NCBI GenBank assembly: GCA_036562385.1
Contig: DATCKG010000077.1
Span: forward strand, 1 to 6,002
Length of the DNA: 6,002 nucleotides
Reading direction: 5' to 3'
From: DATCKG01 sp036562385
Lineage (GTDB): Bacteria; Bacillota; Sulfobacillia; Symbiobacteriales; Symbiobacteriaceae
A program made the translations under genes and the position numbers. A model generated the notes under the pieces. The model saw only the letters and a list, made by a program, of their open reading frames with translations, ran no database searches and was not told the origin of the DNA. Within the stretch, counting starts at the first letter, position 1. Each line of letters starts with the position of its first letter. Positions 1-6,002 of this stretch are shown piece by piece.

Positions 1-94
1 GCCCCGGGAAATCCGGGGTGACGCGCATGACCGGGCAGTGAAGCTCGCAGATGTTGCACTTCAGGCAGGCATCGTAGGCTTCCAGGGCAATCAT
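1..94 (-). CDS. glpC: Anaerobic glycerol-3-phosphate dehydrogenase subunit C, 5' part only
   Basis: The first 31 codons of GlpC are visible; the rest lies beyond the left edge. GlpC is the Fe-S subunit that holds the GlpAB flavoprotein dimer at the cytoplasmic membrane and passes electrons to quinone. The reading starts MIALEAYDACLKCNICELHC and continues PVMRVTPDFPG. Cysteines at residues 10, 13, 16 and 20 form CxxCxxCxxxCP, the classic [4Fe-4S] ferredoxin motif, and the spacing and following residues match the E. coli GlpC N-terminus (CIKCTVCTTACPVSRVNPGYPG, from memory). The ATG at 94 overlaps the glpB stop as ATGA. It is preceded by GGGAGG with a 9-nt gap, so it is translationally coupled to glpB. 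The second Fe-S motif and the C-terminal domain cannot be seen. Confidence 0.9.
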   Translation of the reverse strand, partial: MIALEAYDACLKCNICELHCPVMRVTPDFPG

Positions 95-1359
95 GACACT
101 ACACCTCCCGCGAGCTGACCGGCCCGCCAACCGGTGGCCACAGCGACACCGCCGCCGCAGAAAGCGGTGTACGGATCATAGTCGGCCAGCATTCGCCCGC
201 ATACATGCAGGTTCGTCCAACCGCTGGGACGGAGATGAGCGTCCGTCCGGATGCCGCACCGGAGGAACGGATGACCGCCGGCAGGCATCATTTCACGGGA
301 GGCCCAGTGATCTGCGCCATCTTCGGGAGCCTGTACCGGCAGTCCGAAAATCGGCTCCCGCAGGCTCTTCTCCCTAACCTCCAGCCCCTGGCCCAGGAGG
401 CCTCCGGTGGCCAACACAAACGCCTTCGCCCGGAACTCCGTCTCGCGCCCGGCACCGTAGCCCCGAACCGCCGTTACCCGGCCGTCAGCAGTCTCTGACT
501 CCGTCACCCGGAACGCGGTGAACAGATCTACCCGCCGGTCCTCCAGGTACCGGGTCAGCCGCCGGGCCAGCCGCAGCCCTGGCAGGGAAGGTGCCATCAG
601 CGGGATCTCCGCCACCGGCGCATCCACAGCCTGGCTGAACGCCGACCGGACCTCCGCTTGCCGGTTGACGCCCAGAACGGCTGGGAAGAGCACCACATCC
701 GGCGCCGGGGTCACAGGCTTCAGGTTCCGGAGCACCTTCTCCCGGTACTCCGGCTCGTCCATCAGACGGGCCACCTGAAGGGCGTTCAGTTCCGCGGGAC
801 CGCCCAGGGTATGGGGCGGCAGTTCCACCCACTCCCAGGTGACGGGAGTGTCAGGCAAGGATCGCCGCAGTCCCTCGGCAAAGACGCCGGGGTGGAAATC
901 CCGCAACCCCTTGAATCCGATGACCCGCACCGTCTGGCCCCGGTGCGGTACCGCGATGCCCTCCGGCGTCAAGTACGTGGGCTTCAGATGGCCCAGGCTG
1001 GTGACAATCCACTGGTTCCGCTGCTCGTCGGGGCACTGGTAGGTACACCCGACCTCTGCCATGATCCTCCGGAAGGCGTTCAACCCATCCCGCACACCCT
1101 CCGCCCCCAGCAGGGCGTAGGGGTGCAGCGGTTCCCGCTCGGTCAGCGTGGCAAACGCCTCCCACGGTCTCTCCACTGGCTGCCCGTCGGGGGTGACACC
1201 CAACAGGTCCACGCATCCGGTGGTCAGTTCCAGCATCCCGCAGCCGTCGGTGAGCAGGGCCACCCGGGCGCCCTTCGCCTCGGCACCCGCCGCCGCCATC
1301 ATGCCGGACAGGCCGCCGCCGATCACCACGACGTCATACGTATAGGTGCGCTTCGTCAC
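91..1359 (-). CDS. glpB: Anaerobic glycerol-3-phosphate dehydrogenase subunit B
   Basis: A 422-residue flavoprotein subunit, close to the roughly 419 residues of E. coli GlpB. With GlpA it oxidises sn-glycerol-3-phosphate to dihydroxyacetone phosphate; the family is reported to bind FMN. An N-terminal Rossmann nucleotide-binding stretch carries VVIGGGLSG (residues 11-19). It is followed by TTGCVDLLGVTPDGQPV (46-62), which closely parallels the E. coli SSGSLDLLSHLPDGQPV segment. A second flavin-type motif, AFVLATGG, lies at 313-320, and the C-terminus has a Gly-rich CGGGVAVATG (401-410). The start is GTG at 1359, overlapping the glpA stop as GTGA, with a GGAGG site 9 nt upstream. The open frame continues to 1713, but the extra 118 codons lie inside glpA and do not look like protein. 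The stop overlaps the glpC start. It is cytoplasmic and membrane-associated only through GlpC. Confidence 0.93.
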   Translation of the reverse strand: MTKRTYTYDVVVIGGGLSGMMAAAGAEAKGARVALLTDGCGMLELTTGCVDLLGVTPDGQPVERPWEAFATLTEREPLHPYALLGAEGVRDGLNAFRRIMAEVGCTYQCPDEQRNQWIVTSLGHLKPTYLTPEGIAVPHRGQTVRVIGFKGLRDFHPGVFAEGLRRSLPDTPVTWEWVELPPHTLGGPAELNALQVARLMDEPEYREKVLRNLKPVTPAPDVVLFPAVLGVNRQAEVRSAFSQAVDAPVAEIPLMAPSLPGLRLARRLTRYLEDRRVDLFTAFRVTESETADGRVTAVRGYGAGRETEFRAKAFVLATGGLLGQGLEVREKSLREPIFGLPVQAPEDGADHWASREMMPAGGHPFLRCGIRTDAHLRPSGWTNLHVCGRMLADYDPYTAFCGGGVAVATGWRAGQLAGGVVS

Positions 1360-2993
1360 CGCTTGCTCCCTCCCCCTACGGTGATGACCGGCCGTTCCAC
1401 AGGCCGCTCCGCCAACGGCCCCAGCAGGTTGGAGTAAAGGGCGTAGGTCATCTCGGCCGCCCGCATCTCCGTACCGGGGAAGGCAGAAGCGATACCCCGC
1501 CAGCGCTCCGCCTGGAAGTCCAGGAGCAAGGTCTCGGCTTCGTGGTCGGCCACGATGCCGGCATTCGCCATGGCCAGGATCGCCCGGTACCCGCAGAAGG
1601 CGCCCTGGCAGGTGCCCATGCCCATGCGAGTACGCTTCCGGATGTCGGCCAGCGAAGGCGTCGGCAGGCTCTTGGCGGTGGCCAGGATCTCGCCGACGGT
1701 CACCTGCTCGCACTCACACAGCACCTCAGCACCATGGGGCCGGGCCAGTTCCTCGGCCACCATATTCAGTTCCGCCGGGTGGCGCTGGATGATCGCCTGG
1801 CTCCGTGCCGGACCAGCCAGGGAGATGATCTTCTTCACCGCCTCCGGATCCGGCGGTGGCAAAATCGGCTCCTCCGCCGTCCGGCAGGGAGTGGTGACAC
1901 CCAGGTGTTTCGCTACGATGTCAACGGTCTTCTCCGCCATCTCCCGGTAGGTGGTCAGCTTGCCGCCGAGGATGGAGACAAGACCGGGAACGCCGTCCTG
2001 CTCATGATCGATGACGACATAAGTACGCGGAATATTCCGGGTGTCGCCCTGGATGCCCTTGGGCTTGTACAGCGGCCGGCACCCCGCAAAGGCCCGGACG
2101 ATCCGTGCCGTGGCCGCCGCGGGCAGCAGCTCGGCACCCAGGCGCATCAGTTCCTCCACGTCTTCGGGGGGCACGTCAATATTGTCCGGATCATCCACGG
2201 GCGTAGCCGTGGTGCCGAGCATCGTGATCGTTCCAGTGGGAACAAAGATATCGGCGTTGCCGGGGGGACGCAGCCGGTTGATGACCTGGTTGCACAGCCG
2301 GCCGTGGTACACCAGCAGCACGCCCCGGTCGGGAACGATGTCCTCGTGGATACCAGCCAGGGCCGCCACCTGACCAGACCACGGGCCGGCGGCGTTGATG
2401 ACGATCTCCGCCTCCAGTTTTTCCTCTTCGCCCGTCAACTGGTTCAGCATCCGGACCCCGACCACCCGGTCGCCGTCCTTCAGCATGCCGATCACTTTGC
2501 GGTAGGTGTAGACCTTCGCGCCAAGCGCCTGGGCGGCGGCCACGTTGGCGGTGATCAGGCGAAACGCGTCGATGGCAGCGTCGGGAACACGATACGCCGC
2601 AACGATATTGGGGCTGATGCCGGGTACCTCTCTGCGGACCTGGTCCGGGTCCACGGGTTCCACCGGAATCCCCGCCGCTTTGGCCGCAGGCACCCACTTT
2701 TCTGCATAGGACGGATCATCCTGCTTGAGTTGGACAAAGAGACCACCACAGGGCTCAATCGCCCATTCGGCGATGCGCCTGAGGATGGCGTTCTCCCGGG
2801 CACACTCCTCCGCCGATTCCCGGTCCTTGACCGCATAGCGGCCACCGCTGTGCAGCAGCCCGTGATAGCGGCTGGAGGTGCCACTGACGAGATCGCCTCG
2901 CTCCACCAGCGCCGCAGGAATGCCGCGCATGGCCAGGTCCCGCAAGACGCCGGCTCCGGTGGCTCCGCCTCCGATGACGATGGCTCGTACCAT
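1356..2993 (-). CDS. glpA: Anaerobic glycerol-3-phosphate dehydrogenase subunit A (catalytic FAD subunit)
   Basis: A 545-residue protein (E. coli GlpA has about 542) of the DAO/GlpA-GlpD family, oxidising sn-glycerol-3-phosphate to dihydroxyacetone phosphate. An FAD-binding Rossmann motif IGGGATGAG spans residues 7-15. The family stretch GTSSRYHGLLHSGGRY lies at 38-53, a second nucleotide-fold segment INAAGPWSG at 199-207, and the phosphate/FAD-region segment GGKLTTYR at 343-350. A C-terminal BFD-like domain has Cys426, Cys428, Cys462 and Cys467 (CxC-x33-CxxxxC), followed by the typical GMGTCQG context. This cluster-binding domain separates GlpA from many GlpD proteins and supports pairing with glpB and glpC. 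The ATG at 2993 has AAGGAG 9 nt upstream. A 217-nt gap separates it from glpK, and its stop overlaps the glpB start by 4 nt. Its codons use more CGG and GGG than the upstream glpF and glpK. Confidence 0.95.
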   Translation of the reverse strand: MVRAIVIGGGATGAGVLRDLAMRGIPAALVERGDLVSGTSSRYHGLLHSGGRYAVKDRESAEECARENAILRRIAEWAIEPCGGLFVQLKQDDPSYAEKWVPAAKAAGIPVEPVDPDQVRREVPGISPNIVAAYRVPDAAIDAFRLITANVAAAQALGAKVYTYRKVIGMLKDGDRVVGVRMLNQLTGEEEKLEAEIVINAAGPWSGQVAALAGIHEDIVPDRGVLLVYHGRLCNQVINRLRPPGNADIFVPTGTITMLGTTATPVDDPDNIDVPPEDVEELMRLGAELLPAAATARIVRAFAGCRPLYKPKGIQGDTRNIPRTYVVIDHEQDGVPGLVSILGGKLTTYREMAEKTVDIVAKHLGVTTPCRTAEEPILPPPDPEAVKKIISLAGPARSQAIIQRHPAELNMVAEELARPHGAEVLCECEQVTVGEILATAKSLPTPSLADIRKRTRMGMGTCQGAFCGYRAILAMANAGIVADHEAETLLLDFQAERWRGIASAFPGTEMRAAEMTYALYSNLLGPLAERPVERPVITVGGGSKR

Positions 2994-3020
2994 AGTTCAG
3001 CACTCCTTCAAATAGGCCGC

Positions 3021-3079
3021 CCTCTGCAGTCTGCAAAAAGAGGACATGCTCTATCACAAACGTCCGGCGTCACCGATAG
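3021..3079 (-). other. Imperfect dyads in the leader of glpA
   Basis: Two weak inverted repeats sit between the glpK hairpin and the glpA ribosome-binding site. The first has CTATC (3079-3075) matched by GATAG (3055-3051), with an inner ACG/CGT pair, and spans 29 nt. The second has CCTCT (3043-3039) matched by AGAGG (3025-3021), with a T run on one side. They could be operator or RNA structures controlling glpABC separately, or chance. I found no convincing -35/-10 pair in this gap. Confidence 0.2.
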
Positions 3080-3157
3080 GGCATCTCCTCTTCTCCGCCC
3101 CGGACCCCGGCTTCCGTCTGCTTACTTGCTCAATTATGAGGTAGTTACATTGAGGCA

Positions 3158-3194
3158 GGAGGGCCGGCGCGGTAATACCGCGCCGGCTTCCTCC
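3158..3194 (-). terminator. Strong GC hairpin after glpK (attenuating or mRNA-stabilising, U-tract absent)
   Basis: A perfect 12-bp inverted repeat, GCCGGCGCGGTA (3163-3174) and TACCGCGCCGGC (3176-3187), is separated by one base. After a 2-nt bulge (3188-3189) the stem continues as GGAGG (3158-3162) with CCTCC (3190-3194). It starts 16 nt after the glpK stop. In the transcribed direction the stem is followed by TGCCTCAATG rather than a U run, so it is not a canonical intrinsic terminator. It is more likely a partial terminator, or a 3' stabiliser that lets glpFK mRNA outlast glpABC mRNA. The structure is seen directly; the role is inferred. Confidence 0.6.
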
Positions 3195-3210
3195 CAAGCC
3201 ACTGCTGTTA

Positions 3211-4704
<1,494 letters not shown>

Positions 4705-4713
4705 CTGAGACAT

Positions 4714-4719
4714 CCCTCC
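4714..4719 (-). promoter_or_regulatory. glpK ribosome-binding site (decides the start)
   Basis: GGAGGG lies directly against the in-frame ATG at 4713 and 10 nt (from GGAGG) before the ATG at 4704. A one-base gap is too short for efficient initiation, so this site favours 4704 as the glpK start. It also makes the GTG at 4740 unlikely, because that codon lies upstream of the site. Confidence 0.75.
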
Positions 4720-4755
4720 GGGTTGGGTTTCTTCGAGCACGGAACGAAACCCGCG

Positions 4756-5538
4756 CTACTTCTTAGCAGGCAGGAACGGAGAGACCATGTACTTCCAGAT
4801 CACGCCAGCCAGGAGACCGCCCGCAATCGGGCCAAGGCTGGGAACCCAGAAGTATCCGTTCGGACCCGGAATGGCGTTGGCGCCCCAGCCAGCCACGGAC
4901 ATGAACAGACGAGGACCGAGGTCACGGGCCGGGTTCAGGGAGGCCATGGTCCACGGACCGCCGATACCAACGGCGAGAGCCACCAGGAGGCCGACAACCA
5001 GCGGACCCAGACCGTGCTTGGGCATGCCGCTGTTCCGCTCATCACCGATGGCGAAGACGATGAGCAGCAGCATCATGGTAAGCACGATTTCGATGAAGAA
5101 CGCCATGCCCACGGTAACGCCGTCGCCAGGATAGCAGGAGAAGATCTTGGCCGTGGTCACACCGCCGTCGCCGCCACGGATGATGTTGTTGGCAGCCTCA
5201 AAGGCAACGATCTTCGGACCGATGATCCCGTACAGAACAGCGGCGCCGAAGAAGCCGCCAGCGACCTGGGCAATGATGAACGGCAGGATCTTGCTCTTCG
5301 GGAAGCTACCGAAGAAGCCGACACCGAGGGTGACGGCCGGGTTGAAGTGTGCGCCCGAGACACCGCCGAAGATGTAGACGAGCATCGCAACCGTCAGACC
5401 CCAGAGGATGGACGGATGCCACTGGCCACTGTAGGCACCGAAGATGGTAGCAGTGGCGACCACTGCATCACCGAGGAGCACGAGGAGTGCGGTTCCGAGG
5501 AATTCAGCGATAAGTTCGCCAGTAAGACTCTGCTTCAC
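4756..5538 (-). CDS. glpF: Glycerol uptake facilitator (aquaglyceroporin)
   Basis: A 260-residue MIP-family channel for passive glycerol entry through the cytoplasmic membrane, a little shorter than E. coli GlpF (281). Six hydrophobic membrane segments plus two half-helices are evident. The two pore motifs are SGAHFNPAVT (61-70; Asn66-Pro67-Ala68) and LNPARDLGPR (201-210; Asn202-Pro203-Ala204-Arg205-Asp206). The Asp after the second NPAR marks the glycerol-conducting subfamily rather than water-only aquaporins. Trp46 and Arg205 match selectivity-filter Trp48 and Arg206 of E. coli GlpF. The position of E. coli Phe200 aligns with Ala199 here. The start is GTG at 5538, with AGGAGG 8 nt upstream and no better in-frame ATG before MKQSLTGELIAEFLG. 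It is the first recognisable glp gene in the cluster and is followed 51 nt later by glpK. Its codons are biased to GGT/GGC, CGT and CTC, suggesting high expression. Confidence 0.96.
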   Translation of the reverse strand: MKQSLTGELIAEFLGTALLVLLGDAVVATATIFGAYSGQWHPSILWGLTVAMLVYIFGGVSGAHFNPAVTLGVGFFGSFPKSKILPFIIAQVAGGFFGAAVLYGIIGPKIVAFEAANNIIRGGDGGVTTAKIFSCYPGDGVTVGMAFFIEIVLTMMLLLIVFAIGDERNSGMPKHGLGPLVVGLLVALAVGIGGPWTMASLNPARDLGPRLFMSVAGWGANAIPGPNGYFWVPSLGPIAGGLLAGVIWKYMVSPFLPAKK

Positions 5539-5546
5539 TGTGAGTT

Positions 5547-5552
5547 CCTCCT
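5547..5552 (-). promoter_or_regulatory. glpF ribosome-binding site
   Basis: AGGAGG is followed by 8 nt and then GTG at 5538. The strong site with good spacing supports the GTG start, which is otherwise a weak initiation codon. Confidence 0.85.
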
Positions 5553-5598
5553 ATTACGTGAAATTCATTCCTGAGACAGAACTGAACCCCATTCCTCC

Positions 5599-5646
5599 AG
5601 ATGCTCGGTTGATGAGATGCTCGGTTGGTCAGGTGCTTGGTCGATC
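5599..5646. repeat. Three tandem 16-bp direct repeats upstream of glpF
   Basis: On the plus strand the units are AGATGCTCGGTTGATG (5599-5614), AGATGCTCGGTTGGTC (5615-5630) and AGGTGCTTGGTCGATC (5631-5646). The first 13 bases of units 1 and 2 are identical; unit 3 matches 10 of those 13 and keeps the exact 16-bp period. No further unit is found on either side. They lie 61-108 bp upstream of the glpF start, inside the probable transcript. They could be a protein-binding array on DNA, an RNA-binding array, or a local duplication. The repeat is seen directly; the role is unknown. Confidence 0.85.
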
Positions 5647-5717
5647 CGTCGCACAAGCTGCTGCCTGTCATCACCCCCGATCAGCCTGGTTACGGCAGCC
5701 GGGACGTACAGAGGCCG

Positions 5718-5844
5718 TAGAAATAAGATAACCCACCCCGCGAAAACCAACCGTCCCGTCTGCCAGAAGCAACGGGAAAGTGAAGGCTTTCGCAGCGGTG
5801 GGTGTCTCTCCATTTCTCCGACCCTCACCGGCCCTGCTACCCAC
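5718..5844 (-). promoter_or_regulatory. Structured 5' leader of glpF, putative attenuator
   Basis: The main element is a long hairpin from 5803 to 5731. ACCCACC (5803-5797) pairs with GGTGGGT (5737-5731). After a small internal loop GCGAAA (5793-5788) pairs with TTTCGC (5745-5740), extended by one G-U and two G-C pairs. An apical hairpin follows, with TCCCGT (5777-5772) and ACGGGA (5759-5754), then TGC and GCA. The stem is followed by TATCTTATTTCT, an interrupted U-rich stretch, so it could terminate transcription. Upstream, GTGGGT (5844-5839) is also complementary to the ACCCAC arm and would compete with the hairpin, which is the layout of an attenuator or riboswitch. B. subtilis glp operons have leader terminators controlled by the antiterminator GlpP; a similar logic here is inference. 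I recognise no known riboswitch consensus. Confidence 0.5.
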
Positions 5845-5848
5845 TTTC

Positions 5849-5876
5849 ATTTTAAACGCCACATATGTGTAATGAA
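5849..5876 (-). promoter_or_regulatory. Candidate glpF promoter
   Basis: The -10 candidate TAAAAT (5854-5849, five of six to TATAAT) lies 16 bp from a weak -35 candidate TTCATT (5876-5871, three of six to TTGACA). It falls in the most AT-rich patch of the upstream region. Initiation about 7 nt downstream would begin the leader around 5842, giving a transcript leader of about 300 nt. The -35 is poor, so an activator or another promoter beyond the right edge is possible. Confidence 0.4.
5860..5869. promoter_or_regulatory. 10-bp palindrome in the promoter spacer
   Basis: CACATATGTG is a perfect palindrome sitting between the candidate -35 and -10 boxes. A repressor bound here would block RNA polymerase. 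No specific regulator family is identified, and it does not resemble the E. coli GlpR operator. Confidence 0.3.
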
Positions 5877-5879
5877 CTA

Positions 5880-5960
5880 TCATGATCGCCCATTTCTGCT
5901 AGACTTTCGGACAGAAATTCCTTCAACAGTCGGGGCGCCGCCAGCCGGTGGCTCAATCAT
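5880..5960 (-). CDS. Possible 26-codon ORF with strong ribosome-binding site
   Basis: ATG at 5960 opens a 26-residue frame, MIEPPAGGAPTVEGISVRKS followed by SRNGRS, ending in TGA at 5880-5882. GGAGGAGGGT immediately precedes the ATG (GGAGG with about a 5-nt gap), which is strong for such a small frame. There is no signal peptide, domain or family resemblance that I recognise. Its third codon positions are not GC-rich like the glp genes, and it contains the dyad at 5892-5918, so it may be regulatory DNA that is open by chance. It could be a leader peptide or the degraded remnant of a larger gene. Confidence 0.2.
   Translation of the reverse strand: MIEPPAGGAPTVEGISVRKSSRNGRS
5892..5918. promoter_or_regulatory. 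Operator-like dyad upstream of the glpF promoter
   Basis: ATTTCTG and CAGAAAT form a perfect 7-bp inverted repeat separated by 13 bp. Half-site centres are 20 bp apart, about two helical turns, which suits a dimeric regulator on one DNA face. It ends 16 bp upstream of the candidate -35. The regulator is unknown. Confidence 0.4.
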
Positions 5961-5963
5961 ACC

Positions 5964-5991
5964 CTCCTCCTAGCGGAGGAGACCTTCCTCC
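5964..5991 (-). promoter_or_regulatory. Shine-Dalgarno switch: three mutually complementary segments
   Basis: In the transcribed direction GGAGGA (5991-5986), TCCTCC (5980-5975) and GGAGGA (5970-5965) follow one another. The middle segment can pair with the first, leaving the third free, or with the third, which is the ribosome-binding site of the 26-codon ORF. The second pairing extends to 7 bp (CTCCTCC/GGAGGAG, loop GCTA). A TAG stop at 5972-5970, in a frame open from the right edge, lies where a terminating ribosome would disrupt that hairpin. Confidence 0.4.
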
Positions 5992-6002
5992 TTCCCCGGT
6001 CC

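Noticed and set aside
658..1437. A 259-codon plus-strand open frame antisense to glpB
   Set aside because: It is the shadow of glpB, with no ribosome-binding site or recognisable domain.
1360..1713. N-terminal extension of GlpB to 1713
   Set aside because: The extra 118 residues are an Arg/Gly-rich shadow of glpA. The GTG at 1359 has a good ribosome-binding site and overlaps the glpA stop, and the family N-terminus begins there.
4705..4740. Longer GlpK starting at GTG 4740 or ATG 4713
   Set aside because: The GGAGGG site lies between 4740 and 4713 and is too close to 4713. Homologues begin at the residues encoded from 4704.
5599..5646. CRISPR array
   Set aside because: The 16-bp units are head-to-tail with no spacers, too short and too few for CRISPR.
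5700..5850. T-box, glycine or cobalamin riboswitch
   Set aside because: None of the conserved sequence blocks of these classes (for example the T-box GGUGG-ACCGCG bulge) could be found in the leader.
5617..5973. Plus-strand 118-codon frame opposite the glpF leader
   Set aside because: No ribosome-binding site, no family resemblance, and it runs across the dyad, the promoter and the hairpin.
5539..6002. Catabolite-responsive (cre) element
   Set aside because: No acceptable match to the TGWAANCGNTNWCW pattern was found by eye on either strand.

Overview
The window is one minus-strand glycerol-uptake and oxidation cluster. In transcription order (right to left) it reads glpF (glycerol channel), glpK (glycerol kinase), glpA and glpB (flavoprotein subunits of the anaerobic-type sn-glycerol-3-phosphate dehydrogenase), and the first 31 codons of glpC (Fe-S/quinone-side subunit), cut by the left edge. 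The DNA is GC-rich with GC-rich third codon positions. The ribosome-binding sites are strong and GGAGG-like, and two genes use GTG starts. GlpK and GlpF resemble Firmicutes proteins in sequence. Together this suggests a high-GC Firmicute of the Symbiobacterium type; that assignment is inference from style, not from a search.

Layout. Positions 1-94 hold the start of glpC, which overlaps glpB by ATGA. Positions 91-1359 are glpB, which overlaps glpA by GTGA. Positions 1356-2993 are glpA. Positions 2994-3210 are a 217-nt gap with a strong GC hairpin just after glpK. Positions 3211-4704 are glpK, followed by a 51-nt gap, and 4756-5538 are glpF. Positions 5539-6002 have no convincing gene but are dense in regulatory-looking sequence. 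Read in the transcribed direction they hold a hairpin that could mask a Shine-Dalgarno site before a possible 26-codon ORF, a 27-bp dyad, a candidate promoter with a 10-bp palindrome in its spacer, a long structured leader hairpin with competing pairings, and three tandem 16-bp repeats just before glpF.

Pathway. GlpF lets glycerol diffuse in and GlpK traps it as glycerol-3-phosphate. GlpAB, anchored by GlpC, then oxidises this to dihydroxyacetone phosphate and passes electrons to the membrane quinone pool. No aerobic-type glpD is present in the window.

The genes are a well-known pathway. The less ordinary material is the 464-nt region upstream of glpF, together with apparent changes at regulatory and selectivity positions in GlpK and GlpF.
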